This document shows, one piece after another, positions 36,276 through 49,684 of a stretch of DNA of 64,000 nt. Made by a program: the position numbers and the translations under genes. The notes under the pieces are model-generated. The model worked only from the letters and a program-made list of their open reading frames with translations, was not told the DNA's origin and ran no database searches. This DNA is from Syncephalis fuscata (Eukaryota > Zoopagomycota > Zoopagomycetes > Zoopagales > Piptocephalidaceae): NCBI GenBank assembly GCA_025786725.1, contig JAHLTZ010000014.1:62001-126000 (forward strand). The letters are read 5' to 3'. Numbering within the stretch: the first letter of the stretch is position 1; the number at the start of each line of letters is the position of its first letter.

Positions 36276-38339
36276 TTATAACATGTATGCTTCGTATACA
36301 CAAGCATCTTTCTCATTAACCCTACCAATAGCAACAGCTGATACTTTATATTCAATAAATTTTGAAAATAAATATTTACTTGGTGGCGGAAACTGTGTTG
36401 TTTCTACAGGATTTAAAGGCATATGTTCTTTGTTCTCTTCACTTGTCTGTCAGTAAGATTGTTGGTGGATTATATATACGACCAGTACGCATGTCTACAA
36501 ACCAATTCTCTTTGTTTTCTGAGCTAAACAATTCACATAATGATCCAAGAAAGGGACAAGTTGAAAGTAGAGTGGACAAGTGATTGAGCGCAATAATCCC
36601 ATTTCGAGCAGCTAACACATCAAGTGCTGGACGATTTTGAACAACAATCAGTTTCTCACTGTATAGCTTTGTAATACGATTATGGCTTATAGATCGACTC
36701 CATAATACATGTCCTTGGTCGGCACTGTCAATTGGCAATACTCGACCGTAATCTCTGGCATCAAATATTGATTGTGCTGAATCATTTGGTGAAAACTTTC
36801 CTAGTACAAATAATGACAATGTGGCACTAAATGTTCTATTTTTAAGACGTTTTGTTTGATTTTTTTGATCATATATAATGATTAAACACATCTTTTCTGT
36901 ATAAGTCAGTGTTTCGATTGTAGCGTTCGGACAATATGGAATGGTGATTTGATCAGATAATATTTTCTGACACTGAGATTGACCTTTTTGAGCATCGAAT
37001 ACCTCCCATTGAATTCGCATTACTTGATTGCCATTGCCATCAATTTGTGGATCTGGAGTAGTAATGAACTTGGAATCAGTGTTGGATTTTACAGAATTGG
37101 ATATTATTTTCCACATGATAAATTGGCATTGACTATAAGAAGCAAACTGAATACAGGAAAGTGAATAACGGTTGTGATGTCGTGGGCCTTCTATCCACTG
37201 ATTTGCATCTAGATTAAATAAATAATATTTATAGCATTTTTCTTTTTCATAGTAAGTGTCTAAAAACATCCAGTCTTCATAAATAGTGGATATTCTACGT
37301 AATTCTGGTTTTTCCGAATTAATATCTTTGGAGTCAAGATAAATGATATTAGGTGGTGAATTGCCAGCAACAGGCCATACTAAAAGGGCACGTCGTGAGA
37401 CAACATATCGTTCATATGAAGCTGTAATGGCTGAAAGGCTAATAGAATACTCATCTAAAGGGTTATAAACCTCATTTTCATTTTCTTTACTATATTGTGC
37501 TTCCATTTCAGCTACATTTGCTATTGTCAATATTGTTAATACATAGCTGATATAATCATTAGCATTGACAATTATTACTTACTGATTGGCCCACCAATAT
37601 CTATTGGCTTGACATCATTATATGTATCTATATCAAATTACCCACAACAAATCGACGTGTTCCATAAAACGCACGGAATAAACCATCATTACAAAATAAA
37701 GACGGCGCTGAAGGCATAGTCAGTTTCTTCCAAGCCAACTTTTCTTTGTTGTGTCCGTTTTTCTTCTTAAATACGTTATCCAAATTAAGCACGTTACTGA
37801 TGCATTTATATCTTCCCTTAGTGCATACCAAGGATTGACGCTTCTCAATGCTGCTTGAGTGTGCTTACTAATCGGCAATTGACACGTCCGTTTTTTGAAT
37901 CGGCCCATTATAAAGTTGCGATTAGCCTGTCGACGTCTTTGATAAGCATAAAACCATTTGGTGGTTTCAAAATTAGGTGCTAATAACAAATGACTATCAG
38001 GTGAGTATATTCATTATCATCATTATCGACAGTTGCAACAGCAGACGATAATAACTGTTCCTGGTCTGTTCTATTTACATTGAGTGTAGATTCATCCGAT
38101 TCTGATGTAGGATTGATATCCAAGTTATACCATGTTAGCCAGTCTTGCTCACGTCGATCACCTAGACAAAACTTTCGTCTATATTGTCGCTCCCAATGAT
38201 TGGGTTGGTCAACTATTATTTTATAAATATGTCGACAGCAGTAGCAAAAAGCACAGTTCTTTCTCTTCCATAAAACGACACAAATACAGCAAAATATCAT
38301 GGCTTTGCCAAAATGTTTACTGCGTGTATTTAATGACAT
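36276..38339 (-). CDS. F-box-family protein, copy B (frameshifted in exon 1 and near the 3' end)
   Basis: The start is at 38339 and the family stop at 36276. The single intron is 37521-37582. Exon 2 is open for over 1 kb: EMEAQYSKENENE, ALLVWPVAGNSPPNIIYLDS, NPPTILLTDK. It is the best reference for the family's C-terminal half, which looks like beta-propeller strands. Exon 1 carries the F-box-like CCRHIYKIIVDQPNHWERQY and NFETTKWFYAYQRRR, but one-base deficits near 38305, 38255 and 38010 and further short losses near 37770-37800 break it. The frame also changes near 36450. Whether it is alive cannot be decided, because similar deficits affect housekeeping genes. Inferred role: substrate adaptor of an SCF ubiquitin ligase. 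Confidence 0.65.
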
Positions 38340-39925
38340 GGCGAATAGTAATAACAGTTTAAAGTTTGCTACGTAGTAGATAGGAAGAACAGTGTTGGAT
38401 ACAAGTAGAAGAAAAAGCATGCACAATGTGGCTGCTTTGTCTATTTATAGTATTCAATGGTTACACATTTGAATGACTATTAATGATGATATTGCTACTA
38501 TTTGATCAATAAGTAAATGCATAATGAATGCATAAAGTCATATTGAGTCGTCTGTAAAACTAGGCAGGTTTTAATTATTCAATAGGTGACTAATTGCTAA
38601 GAAAACAGCTATATAATTGGTTGGTACTGTAATTGAACGAAGAGCTTATGTTAAAATTGCATACTTGCAAGTACAACGTATCCTTATTATTCAGCTTATT
38701 CACCAATAACTATCAATACTACACTACCAAATTTCCCATAATTTATTAGCTGAATTACTATTTATGTTGATATAATTTTATTGTAATAGATTATATTGGT
38801 GCAATGAAAATAATTAACAATTATAAACATATATAAATGCGTAAAAATACGAGTTAAATAGACTTGGCTATTATTTATTGTTAGCAAACGCTAATTTTTA
38901 TAGATATATTCCAAATAAATAAACATGGCGTTTAAAATATCATGAAAAGTGTGCGGTTACAATTATTTAGATTGGAAAAATCAGGCAATTTTTAATTATC
39001 AAATATGGTAATAGTATATTAAATCATTTATAATTTTGACTAAATTTTACTTTAGCTTTTACATTTTGAGTCCCCAAAGCACAATTGTTCCAATCAGTCA
39101 TATTATTGCTATATGCAACATAGCTATATTACTTTCTATTAAATATTGTTAATAAATTGATTTAAATAAATAATGTAACATACCATTTACTTTCTTTAGA
39201 AGATTTGAGGCCGATTATTTGGTTGTTGGCCATGTGTAGAAAGATTGATCGAATATTAATAAAAGTCATATGATTGCAATTCCATGTCATTCCGCGTTTG
39301 TTGTTGTTGCATCTATGTACAGTATGGATTATTGCATCTAATGGTCACTTCTATTTTCTAATATTATACTATTGCATTTTGGGCATATTTATGCTGTAAG
39401 ATCAATATTAATATAACTATTATAAAAGTCGTTTATTAAACAGTCATTTCCCTATAGCCAACCTGACTAAATAAATGACATTTGAACAATTAATAGCATA
39501 ACGACAACATATATTATTAAGCTATTTTATTAAACATGTTAAATGTGTGATTTCCGTATTAGGAAATAGTTAAGGAATTGTCAAGGATTATATTGATGTT
39601 ATTTATAAAAGTACAATAAAGAAAATGTAACTAATGTTGCTCTAATCCTAACATAATATCTAGAATATTGCTTATGATCGAGCAATACAATCGAAGGTTG
39701 TATCGCTAACTAAAAGGCTGTTGGCTAAATGAGTGACTAGCTTTTCTGGTTTTGGCAATCAACAACAGGTTTATTTCCATCGCAACTGTTTCATTCTGAC
39801 TCATGCATTTGTTGACGACGTTTTTCAGACGAATTTGTAATAAATAGTCAATGTAGATAACGAGGACATCGTGGTATCCCATTTTTAAACTATACTATTA
39901 TTGCATAAAGAACAACAGCGGCAGA
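38340..39925. other. AT-rich spacer upstream of F-box copy B
   Basis: The first 300 bp are a diverged inverted counterpart of the upstream flanks of copies C and D (shared words such as CACCTATTGAATAATT and the AGTTTTACAGAC block). No gene is seen up to the FBXW4-like start. Confidence 0.5.
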
Positions 39926-41482
39926 ATGTGTAATTCTGGTTTGTGTAGACTACCAGACGATGCATTATGCCGTATTCTCATTCTACTTGATGCCGGTGAC
40001 CTTCTTGCTATAGAACGTGCCTGTCTTCGTATCCGCCACTTTCTCGTATCAGCTGGCTGGCGTATTTGGTTGCGTCACATAAGCTGGAATTTTGCATCAT
40101 GTCCAGTGCCAAGTTTACGCATGTTAACTTTTTCAGCCCTTCCTTATTCGCGTGTAAACAACTCGGCAAGTGTTAAATACCAGCCTAGAAAGATTACGGC
40201 TGGACCAAGCTATTTTGCAAAAGTCGGTTCCATTTCCGATAAACTATGGCGTGAAGGCAATCCCACTTCTTATCTTTTTGACCAGCATGCAGAAGCATCG
40301 GGGCCAGTAGTGCGTACAGATGGCACTTTTGTCGCTTGGACCGTACGTAGCCAGGTCAAATGGACTTGTTCAACGGCAAAATGGCCGGCAGAATCATTTG
40401 AAACAACAAAAGTGTTTAGTGCGCATACATCTGATTTAACAGACTTAATACTAGAGGAAGACGGCCAACAGGCCAACATAACGGTCGCTGGTGTTGATGG
40501 CAGTGTTGCTTGTTGGCGTGTAGGCCATAATGTTAAGCATCGACCACTAAGCGAAAAGAATTACAATAACCATTCAAATAGCACCCGGAAAGCAAACGAT
40601 CAAAATGCTAATCTTTGCTGGCGTCTATCGGTAGCAGGAAAAGGAGTACAGCGTATTCAGCAGAAAGCAGGCATTCCTCATCGTTTAATTTCAGTATCGC
40701 ATGACCTACAATTGCGTGTAATAGATACAAATCGACAAAATGTTGTCGCGCAAACAACACTTCCAACGCGTCCATGGGCACTTCAATGGCTTGCGGATGA
40801 TACATTAGCTGTAGGATTATTTGGCTATCCTGGATCTTTAGCTATTTATCGTTTAAGGCCAGATGCTATACAGTTTGATACGTTTCTACTGGGCCATAAA
40901 TCATCCGTCTACGGACTAGATGCTTGTCCACTTGCTCCAAAATTATTGCTATCGGGCGGGTTTGAAGGCGAGACACGTTTATGGGATCTACGACTAGCAA
41001 CAGGTATATCTGGCTCTAGAGATAGTTGCAGTGCTGTACGGGACTTATCGTCGTCGATACCCGGCAGCTATTGCTGTGTTGGCTTGTTTGAAGACCGATG
41101 GGACGACACTGCCGTCTATTGCTGTCGGTGGGATGGACAGCGTGTTGCGTCGGGCCGAGGCCGTAATGGTTCAGTAACCTTTTGGGATACTCGATGGCGT
41201 AATGTTACTACTCGCCTATCTACATCAACTACAGACATGCCATCTCAAGATATGCTTGAAACAAACTATAAATGCTGGACAAAGCGGAATGGCCGACGCT
41301 GGACACCAGTTTATTCAATTTGTTTAGAGCAAACGCGTGTTTTAGCGGCATTAGAAACTGAATTATGGTGGCTAGATTTCTCAGGTAATTCACTCACTGC
41401 ACCAACACAAACACTTCCGCCTTTAGCAAAAGGAAGGAAAGGTCGAAAATATTATCATCAACGACGACACCAACATCAATAG
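39926..41482 (+). CDS. F-box/WD40 protein, FBXW4-like
   Basis: An intact single-exon ORF of 518 residues. The N-terminal F-box reads LPDDALCRILILLDAGDLLA, ending in a WRIWL segment. WD-type blades follow: GVDGSVACWRV, SVSHDLQLRVID, HKSSVYGLDACPLAPKLLLS, GGFEGETRLWDLR, RNGSVTFWDTRW, and a last blade VYSICLEQTRVLAAL with WWLDFS. LWREGNPTSYLF before the propeller also fits FBXW4. It should act as substrate receptor in an SCF ubiquitin ligase. The tail is basic and His-rich. It differs from copies A-D in having recognisable WD repeats and no intron. It is unusual here in lacking introns and frame damage. Confidence 0.85.
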   Translation: MCNSGLCRLPDDALCRILILLDAGDLLAIERACLRIRHFLVSAGWRIWLRHISWNFASCPVPSLRMLTFSALPYSRVNNSASVKYQPRKITAGPSYFAKVGSISDKLWREGNPTSYLFDQHAEASGPVVRTDGTFVAWTVRSQVKWTCSTAKWPAESFETTKVFSAHTSDLTDLILEEDGQQANITVAGVDGSVACWRVGHNVKHRPLSEKNYNNHSNSTRKANDQNANLCWRLSVAGKGVQRIQQKAGIPHRLISVSHDLQLRVIDTNRQNVVAQTTLPTRPWALQWLADDTLAVGLFGYPGSLAIYRLRPDAIQFDTFLLGHKSSVYGLDACPLAPKLLLSGGFEGETRLWDLRLATGISGSRDSCSAVRDLSSSIPGSYCCVGLFEDRWDDTAVYCCRWDGQRVASGRGRNGSVTFWDTRWRNVTTRLSTSTTDMPSQDMLETNYKCWTKRNGRRWTPVYSICLEQTRVLAALETELWWLDFSGNSLTAPTQTLPPLAKGRKGRKYYHQRRHQHQ

Positions 41483-41533
41483 TCGAATTAGCAGCATAAT
41501 CCATATAGCTACAGACAATATCTTTACTAGATT

Positions 41534-41571
<38 letters not shown>

Positions 41572-43493
41572 AACTTTTATTGTGAATTATCAATTGTCAA
41601 AAGCTATCATTAATATCATTTAAAAGCTTTTTTTGTTTATTATAAATAAATTGTAGTCATTCATAGGTATTTTTATTAACATCAAGCAGTGATAATGACA
41701 ACTTTAAGCAAGGCTAGAATACTAGGAATAACAAATGTTACACAATAAAGGATATCAAAAGTTACAGCTATGTTACAATGATTCGGTAAGTCACTAGAAT
41801 TTCTATTAGTTATTTGACAAACGACTGTCTTTGTTTCACCCACTTTCACCGTGTTTCATACACTCGTTCATTTCTACAACACGATTAAAACCACAACAGA
41901 CGTTTATTACGTATGTGGTAAAAGTATATGAGACCATCATCATTCATTTTTAGCATTCAGTAATGGAGTTTCAATACGGACTATGAATCTGGCGATTTTG
42001 CAATTCTGGCCATTGAATGTAATTATTGCATCATTATACCCATTTAAAGCAAGGCCTAAAGATTTACCCAACTTGCTTCTATTTTTATCTCTAGCTCGTG
42101 CCACTTTGATAATTGAATGGCCCGCATGACCACCTGTTTTCGGATCATTGACGTTGTATTCAAAGGTTGTAAATAGCAGTTAAAGAATAGATCGACGGTC
42201 TACACCACCAAGTGGAATTTACTATCACTAACAATATGGCGAAACTAGCAGCTGCACTCGTGGCAATAAGATGCATTGGCATCTACAATGCATAAACATT
42301 TTAATTCGCTCATTTATTAACCACCAGGTTATGGTATCCTACTTGCTTATTCACCATTATTAATGATCATGTTGTCAAGCAATCTGGCTCTTGGCAGATA
42401 AGGATAGCAAAAGTTTTATAAAATTGCGTTGTGTTTTGCGCTACACATCGTTTCGAAGTTTCTTTTGTTCGTGCTCTGCAGTCTCGCCTTATTTTCTCAT
42501 ATTTCAGCACCTGCAGTTTGGGCGCACGCTTTGCAGTTCTATGCATAGCATTTTTCTTTTGTTGTCGCGTTTAAATCAAACCTGTTAGCTGTTTTACGCC
42601 ATTGTTATCGACAATAGCCAAGTTTCTATTATTTCTACAACAATAAGCCTGGTAAAATTCCAACTTCCAAGGAGCGGCAACGGTGGTAGTTACCCTGCCT
42701 ATCATTCTGGGCGTTGCTCTGCTATTGTTGTTGTTTTGATTGTGTGTGTGTTGGTTTCTATTAAATCATCGACCTTGACTGTCACTTGTACTAAACACAT
42801 TGTATTGTTATTATCAATATCCTTGTTATTGTTGCCGTCGTCGTCGACTCTATTCCTTCTCGACCAACCAACCAAGTCATAACAAAAGGCAGCAAAACGT
42901 TTTCGCCATCCTTTGCCAACTGTTTCTCACGTTATTATTTTGCTCCATCAGTAAGCCGTGTCTTTATATTCTCTTACATTTCGGTCATTCGCATTGCTTT
43001 TATTTATTCGTGTGCCATATAACATTGGCACAACAACTGCGCCGTTTCTATCGCGTTTCTACTTACCAACGTGTATAGATACTCCCTTCTTGTGTGTGCC
43101 TGCTTATCTTTCACGTGTACCTATTGCACGCGTCTCAAGTCGCTAAAACTGTTTGAGTCATACTCCCTTCACGCATATCAAAACGCTTCAAAACCTTAGA
43201 AAGGTATATAGCTATTTTCGTTACTTGAAGGGATTTCTTATCAGCAGTTTGAGCCTCGTTATCGCCTGTGTCATCCCTATCTCCGGCTGACCATTTCTGG
43301 CTTAGCGGTTCTTCTTTGACAATTTTCTAACATCGCCTTTTGAATTCCAATTTGGCAATTCATCATTATTTAGTCCTCTTAACGAAAATTTTTAATACTT
43401 ATTTCTTTATTTCCCTTACTTGTGTTCGTTGATCACCGTGTAGGTATAGCTATAACGTGTTGTTGTGACAGTCTTTGTTAGAATTTAAAACAG
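41483..43493. other. Intergenic region, long pyrimidine-rich flank of the serine-rich gene
   Basis: A CATTAT/ATT microsatellite lies at about 41530-41572. From about 42650 to 43490 the sequence is less AT-rich and C/T-rich, like an unusually long promoter or 5' leader. Several short ORFs (for example 42391-42588, 42800-43078) show no conserved features and I do not call them. Confidence 0.4.
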
Positions 43494-45092
43494 TTGGTGG
43501 ATGAACGCCGTCACGGCTACCACTGCTATCATATTACCATGACATCTAGTGTAATGAAACCTATCGTTGAAGATACTTATAGTCTTGGCGATAACAACTA
43601 TAATAGCACTAGCACCAACAGAAAGCATCGTTCATTTTCCCTGAGTTTATCAGCATTATCTCGTTCTCGATCTAAAGATGATATTGTTAAAAAGCCAGGG
43701 GATTCAATTGATAGTGTTGATTTGATAACATCATCAAAGCTATTTTCGCAATCACAACCATCACTACCCATTAATAACAACAAAAATGCTAAAAAAAGCA
43801 AAGTTATAAAAAAGCGCATTAGTAATAGTGCATTATCTACTTCGTCGGCGTCTTCATCATCGTCGTCGTCGTCGTCTTCTTCGATATTTCATCGTTGGTC
43901 ATCTTTTGGTCGAAAGTCAAAACAATCAAAAGAATCTGAACAATGGTGGCAAGAGTTTGAGCGTGAAGTAGATCCATCTCTACTTAAAACTGCCGACTCG
44001 TCATTGGCGGTATCATCAAAATCTAAGGATGGTTGCGTAAGTAGACTGTAATTTAATCACCGCCTTCATTAATTAACATTTGATTTGATTATTAATATTT
44101 ATTAGAAACCATTGGCAAAATCGAATTATTCTAGCCCATCAGTTCGTCCTAGCGTCTTATCAGATAGCCCTCAGCATATCTTTAGACGGCAGCATGACAA
44201 AATCATTCAGTCGAAAACAATGCATCTGTCAAATCAAACACAAAATTATTGCTACAGCACCTATTACTGTAGCAAGAAAACCAATGGCCTTGGCTACAGG
44301 TCAAAAAGTCGTATCTAAACTACACAATCCAGGTCATGGTGATTTATTTCCAGAATATAATCGTCAACGCAATAGCAATTTAGTTGGTTTGACATTGATC
44401 CAGAGACTCAGCGTCTTGCCGACTTGTCACCAGACACACGTGATTACGTACTCTACCAAAGAATGCAGCAACCAGACATGAGCGCATGTATTTCAAAACT
44501 GCCAAGTCGGCCCACGCGCATACAACACCGTCGCCCCACACTAAACCAATCTACCAATTATCACCCAATAGAATTCTTTAACTCATCCACATCGTTTGCA
44601 ATGTGGCCAGATAAAGAATCGGCAACAACAGTTAGTGCGATGAACGGGGGACGATTACGACGACGACGCAAAGGTCTTGGTATTTATCCTTATGGCGTAC
44701 ATATATTAACGGCATTAGAAGAAGTAACCGAGCCAGAATCGTCCGACACGGAGGCGGACAGCTTTATTTCAGATGCACAGTCTGTAATAACGATGAATAC
44801 TACAGCAACCATTTCAACAACACAAATAGAAAATAGCGCATTACTTGCCATGGACTGGCGCGTTGTCGTGCAAGGATCGCGTGACTCTGGTTTTGGCGAA
44901 ACGCTAGAATTATCAGATAGTAAAACTGACGCTTGCTTGCCTAATAGCGATAGTAATGATAGCTACAATACTAAACAATCACCAATTGCTACAATCACAC
45001 CAACCATTAATGCAACTTTTATTAATACTAATATTATAACCACCCAGCAATATTATAATCAGCAGCTTTATTGCAACTTATTTTTAGACTAA
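43494..45092 (+). CDS. Serine-rich low-complexity protein of unknown function
   Basis: Two exons (to about 44040, and from about 44105), with start at 43494 or the in-frame ATG at 43539 (MTSSVMKP). The N-terminal part is basic and serine-rich, with SFSLSLSALSRSRSKDD, a polyserine tract from TCG/TCA/TCT codons (43848-43887) and FHRWSSFGRKSK, all likely phosphorylation targets. Exon 2 needs two one-base allowances (A4 44242-44245, T3 44388-44390). It contains FDIDPETQRLADLSPDTRDY, LYQRMQQPDMSACISKLP, then RRRRKGLGIYPYGVHIL and an acidic stretch. I recognise no domain. A regulatory or cytoskeleton-associated protein is possible, unproven. Confidence 0.6.
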
Positions 45093-45407
45093 GCACATTT
45101 GTGCATGTATAATGATTGACAACTATTCTGTTTGCGCATTCAGTTTTAAATATAAAATTATTTACCATTTAACAAGCTTAATTTTTTATTTAAATCATTT
45201 ATTCAATTTATATGTAAAACATAATTTATACCTTTGGCGGCCATTCCATTGCAATTCCATATCATCACATGTCTTGAATTTGAGTACAGTATGTATATTA
45301 CGCTTCGAGTCAGCAGTTGTAATATTGTGCAATAAACATACGATAATATTTAACTCGTATTATTGAATGTTTACAATCAGCGTAGTTATTTTAACTAAAT
45401 TTATTAA
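45093..45407. other. Short AT-rich spacer
   Basis: 3' flank of the serine-rich gene, ending where the duplicated F-box unit begins. Nothing else is seen. Confidence 0.4.
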
Positions 45408-46045
45408 AATATTTTATATTGTTTATGTAAATGCTATCATGATGATTATAAATTACCTAATATTTCCACGCTAAGAATTGCAACTGCACACTTTCTATGA
45501 TATTTTAAGCAATATTGTCTACTTGTGCAATAAGCTTATATGTAGATAAGTAGTTGTATAACAATACAATAGCCAATTCTATTTAGCATATATTTTACAC
45601 ATTTTACATGTTGATAACTAATAGTTTGTTTTATTGTATCGTTGCAATTCATTACAATATGAATGTAAAAGCATACAAAACAAAGAAATTGAAAACGTGA
45701 CATTTTTGTTACTGTTACGGTATCTTCATAAACGTTGCGTTTAATTACAGTACCAACCAATTATATAGCTGTTTTCTTAGCAATTAGTCACCTATTGAAT
45801 AATTTAAAACCTGCCTAGTTTTACAGACAACTCAATATGAATCCATGTGATTCATTATGCATTTACTTATTGACCAAATAATAGCAATAGTCACTCATTA
45901 ATAGTCATTCAAATGTGTAATCATTGAATAATATAAATAGAATAAAACAGTTTACATTGTGCATGCTTTTTCCTTCTACTTGTATCCAACACTGTTCTTC
46001 CTATCTACTACGTAGCAAACTTTAAGCTGTTATTACTATTCAGCC
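45408..46045 (+). repeat. Duplicated promoter region of F-box copy C (matches 55224-55864)
   Basis: About 640 bp are nearly base-for-base identical to the upstream region of copy D. The match begins at the AAATATTTTATATTGTTTAT word and runs up to the start codon. Differences I notice are few, such as single substitutions and a 2-3 bp length change near 45443. Confidence 0.85.
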
Positions 46046-48114
46046 ATGTCCTTAAATACACGCAGTAAACATTTTTTGCAAAGCCATGATATTTTGCTGT
46101 ATTTGTGTCGTTTTATGGAAGAGAAAGAACTGGTGCTTTTTGCTACCTGCTGTCGACATATTTATAAAATAATAGTTGACCAACCCAATCATTGGGAGCG
46201 ACAATATAGACGAAAGTTTTGTCTAGGTGATCGACGTGAGCAAGACTGGCTAACATGGTATAACTTGGATATCAATCCTACATCAGAATCGGATGAATCT
46301 ACACTCAATGTAAATAGAACAGACCAGGAACAGTTATTATCGTCTGCTGTTGCAACTGTCGATAATGATGATAATGAATATACATCACCTGATAGTCATT
46401 TGTTATTAGCACCTAATTTTGAAACCACCAAATGGTTTTATGCTTATCAAAGACGTCGACAGGCTAATCGCAACTTTATAATGGGCCGATTCAAAAAGCA
46501 TATGTGTCAATTGCCAATTAATGAAAGCGCTCAAACCTTCTTGATAAGCATCAATCCTTGGTATGCATTAAAGAGAACTACAGGTGTATCGAACTTGTGG
46601 TTAATTCGGCATAATGTATTTAACAAGAGCAATGGACATAACAAAAAAGAGCTGGCTTGGAAGAAACTGACTATTCCTTCAGCATCGTCTTTATTTTGTA
46701 ATGAAAATCTATTTCATGATTTTTATGGAACACGTCGATTTGTTGTGGGTAATGTTTCTATAGATACATATAATGATGTCAAGCCAATACATATTGGTGA
46801 TCCAATAAGTAAGTAATAATTATTAATGCTAATGATTATATCAGCTATGTATTAACAATATTGACAATAGCAAATGTGGCGGAGATGGAAGCACAGTATA
46901 TTAGAAAAAATGAATCTGAAGTTTCTAATGCTTTAGACGAGCATTCTACTGGTCCATCTACCACTACGTCTTCAACTGAACGAGGATTTGACAAACGGCA
47001 GGCTCTTTTAGTGTGGCCTGTTGCTGGCAATTCACCACCTAATATCATTTATCTTGACTCCAAAGATATGGATTGGGAAGAACCATACATACGTAGCATA
47101 TCCACTATTTATGAAGACTGGATGGTTTTAGAAACTAACTATAAGAAAGAAAACTGCTATAAATATTATTTATTTAATCTAGACGCAAATCAGTGGATAG
47201 CAGGCCCACAATATGACTACGATTGTTCACCTTTCTGTATTCAGTTTACTTCTTATAATCAATGTCAATTTATTATGTGGACAATATCCGATTCTGTAGA
47301 ATCCAACACTGATTACAGGTTCATTACTACTCCAGATCCACAAATTGATGGCAATGGCAATCAAGTAGTGCGAATTAAATGGGAAATATTCGATGCTCAA
47401 AAAGGTCAATCTCAGTGCCAGAAAATATTATCTGATCAAATCACCATTCCATATTGTCCGAACGCTGCAATCGAAACACTGACTTATACAGAAAAGATGT
47501 GCTTAATCATTGTATATGATCAAAAAATCAAACAAAACGTCTTAATAATGGAACATTTAGTGCCACATTGTCATTATTTGTACTAGGAAAGTTTTTACCA
47601 AATGATTCAGCACAATCAATATTTGATGCCAGAGATTACGGTCAAGTATTGCCAATCGATAGTACCGACCAAGGACATGTATTATGGAGTCGATCTATAA
47701 GTGATAAAAGTGTTACAGGTCTATACAGTGAGAAGCTGATCGTCGTTGAAAAGAATGCAGCATTTGATGTGTTAGATGCTCGAAATGGGGACTTATTGCG
47801 CTCAATTGATTGTCCATGTTACTCAAGACTTGTTCCCTTTCTTGGACCATTATGTGAATTGATTAGCTTAAAACACAAAGAGAATTGGTTGTAGATATGC
47901 GTACTGGCCGTATATACGACCCACCAACAAGTCTTACTAACAGACAAGTTGAGGATGATAAAGAACATATGCCTTTAGGTCCCGTAGAAATAACGGAGTT
48001 TCCGCCAATAAATAAACCTCCATCTTGGGAGTCTATTGAATATAAAGTATCAAGCGTTGTTGTATTAAATTCAACAAGAATGATGCTAGTGTATGCGAAG
48101 CATACATGTTATAA
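46046..48114 (+). CDS. F-box-family protein, copy C (three one-base deficits)
   Basis: Exon 1 is 46046-46808, the intron is 46809-46870 and exon 2 runs from 46871 to the family stop at 48112-48114. Exon 1 is intact and best shows the domain: ILLYLCRFMEEKELVLFATC, CRHIYKIIVDQPNHWERQYR, an acidic linker, then NFETTKWFYAYQRRRQANRN. Exon 2 continues through ALLVWPVAGNSPPNIIYLDS and RTGRIYDPPTSL to YEAYML-type ends. Compared with B and D it lacks one A at 47522-47527, one T near 47890 and one base near 48070. With these allowed for, the length is 669 residues. Deficits in homopolymers suggest it may be an intact gene. The substrate is unknown. Confidence 0.75.
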
Positions 48115-48430
48115 ACAATAAACTTTATTTACAAACATTCAATACAAATAATTTTTATGTTACATATATTAAATATTGAATCTTTACTAAATCCACATTC
48201 ACTGATTAATATGGTGTGGTAAATCATTACACCTAAGCAATACTAATTAGTTAACATGTGTGAATTAAACAAACATCGGTAGTTAACCACCCCGTTGGTA
48301 ATACTGCTGTTTCTTTTCTCTTACTACGTACACTTGTCGCTCTTGTATGTTTACTGCTGGTTGTGCACGCGTATTTGTGTCTATTTCTTTTTATTATCTA
48401 CTATCTATCTGCAAACAGCACTGTTGAGTC
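48115..48430. promoter_or_regulatory. Spacer and 5' flank of PEX19
   Basis: AT-rich at first, then C/T-rich from about 48300. No gene is seen. Confidence 0.4.
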
Positions 48431-49684
48431 ATGTCAAATCCGGCCGAATCTAGTGATAAACAAAAAACGGTAGACGGTGTCACCGTGGAAGATGTCGACG
48501 ATCTTGACGATCTTTTAGATGGTAATTAACGAACAATAATATAGTGCTTTAGAGTATCTATGTCTTTTATTTATCTGCTGCTACAATAGATGTACTGGAC
48601 AAGTTTCAAACACCTAACAGTGCTCCCTCGGCCACTGCAGCTGGAAAGCAACAGGTAAAGGACACCGGTAAAACAGCCGCACCGTTTAGCAGTGACAATG
48701 TCAGCCATGAAGACGAAACAGACGGACTAATGGATGACGATCTATTTGCCAAAGAACTTGCCGAAGGCATGGAAGAGCTTATGCGACAGATGGATAATGG
48801 TGGCGACTTTCAAAAGGATATTGAACAATTGCTTCAAACTATGAAGTTAGATCCTACTGCTGAAGGACTAAATAGCACAACATCATCCAAGTCTCAACAA
48901 GGAACGGCAAAAGAAGATAGCAAAGCTACAACAACAACAGGCGGAAATGATGGTAAACCACAGAATTTCCAAGATACAATTACCGAAACGATGAATCGAC
49001 TTAAAAATAGCTCAAATCAGGCTAAGGTATACGCATTATACATTTAGATAGCAATATACACTTACATTATGTTTATTATAGACTGAATCAAAGACAGCCG
49101 CAGAAGATGAGACACCTGACGCATTAATGGCTGAAATGATGCGCCAAATGGAGCAGCTTACCGATTCAAGCGACTTTGACGGTATTATCGACGGTATGAT
49201 GAACCAGCTAATGACACGCGATGTTCTTTACGAACCAATGAAGGAACTGGCCGAAAAGGTAAATAAACAAGCAAGCCAATAATTAGTTTGATCAATATAC
49301 TTATTACGCAAATATACAATAGTATCCTGCCTACTTGGCTGAAAACAAAGATAAATTACCAGATGAGACGTTTAAGCAGTATGAACAACAGCATCTGTAT
49401 GTAAAGCAAATTGTAGCAAGATTTGAGGTAGTAGGACCGTCTAAAGCGTCTAATGGCGATGAAATGGCACCAATTGATACGGAAATATCAAAACTAATGC
49501 AAAAGGTAATGATACAAACCATGATCGTTTATGTTATAAATATTAACTAGTTACTACTATTTATTAGATGCAAGAATGTGGACAACCACCAAAGGAATTA
49601 CTTGAACAAATGGCACCTGGAATGGGATTTGATGAAGAAGGTGTGCCCAATCCACCAGATATGGAACAATGCACCATCATGTAA
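48431..49684 (+). CDS. PEX19: Peroxin 19, farnesylated chaperone for peroxisomal membrane proteins
   Basis: Five exons (48431-48521, 48590-49026, 49082-49258, 49323-49505, 49568-49684) sum to 1005 nt, 334 residues, with no frame break. The N-terminal region is acidic (VEDVDDLDDLLD, the Pex3-binding type). The helical C-terminal domain includes DALMAEMMRQMEQL, VLYEPMKELAEKYPAYL and PPKELLEQMAPGM. The protein ends CTIM, a CaaX box for farnesylation. PEX19 binds newly made peroxisomal membrane proteins in the cytosol and docks on PEX3. Length is in the usual range. The identification is firm. Confidence 0.95.

Noticed and set aside
38663-38673. GTATCCTTAT in the spacer upstream of F-box copy B
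   Set aside because: There is no coding sequence on either side to be joined.
42391-43146. Several overlapping plus-strand ORFs of 60-92 codons
   Set aside because: Composition is that of a pyrimidine-rich leader (Ser, Cys, Leu, Phe runs), with no domains, and they overlap each other in different frames.
49321-49331. GTATCCTG near a PEX19 splice junction as another U12 donor
   Set aside because: It sits at the exon start after an ordinary AG acceptor. The GT-AG exon sum is exactly 1005 nt, so no U12 intron is needed.
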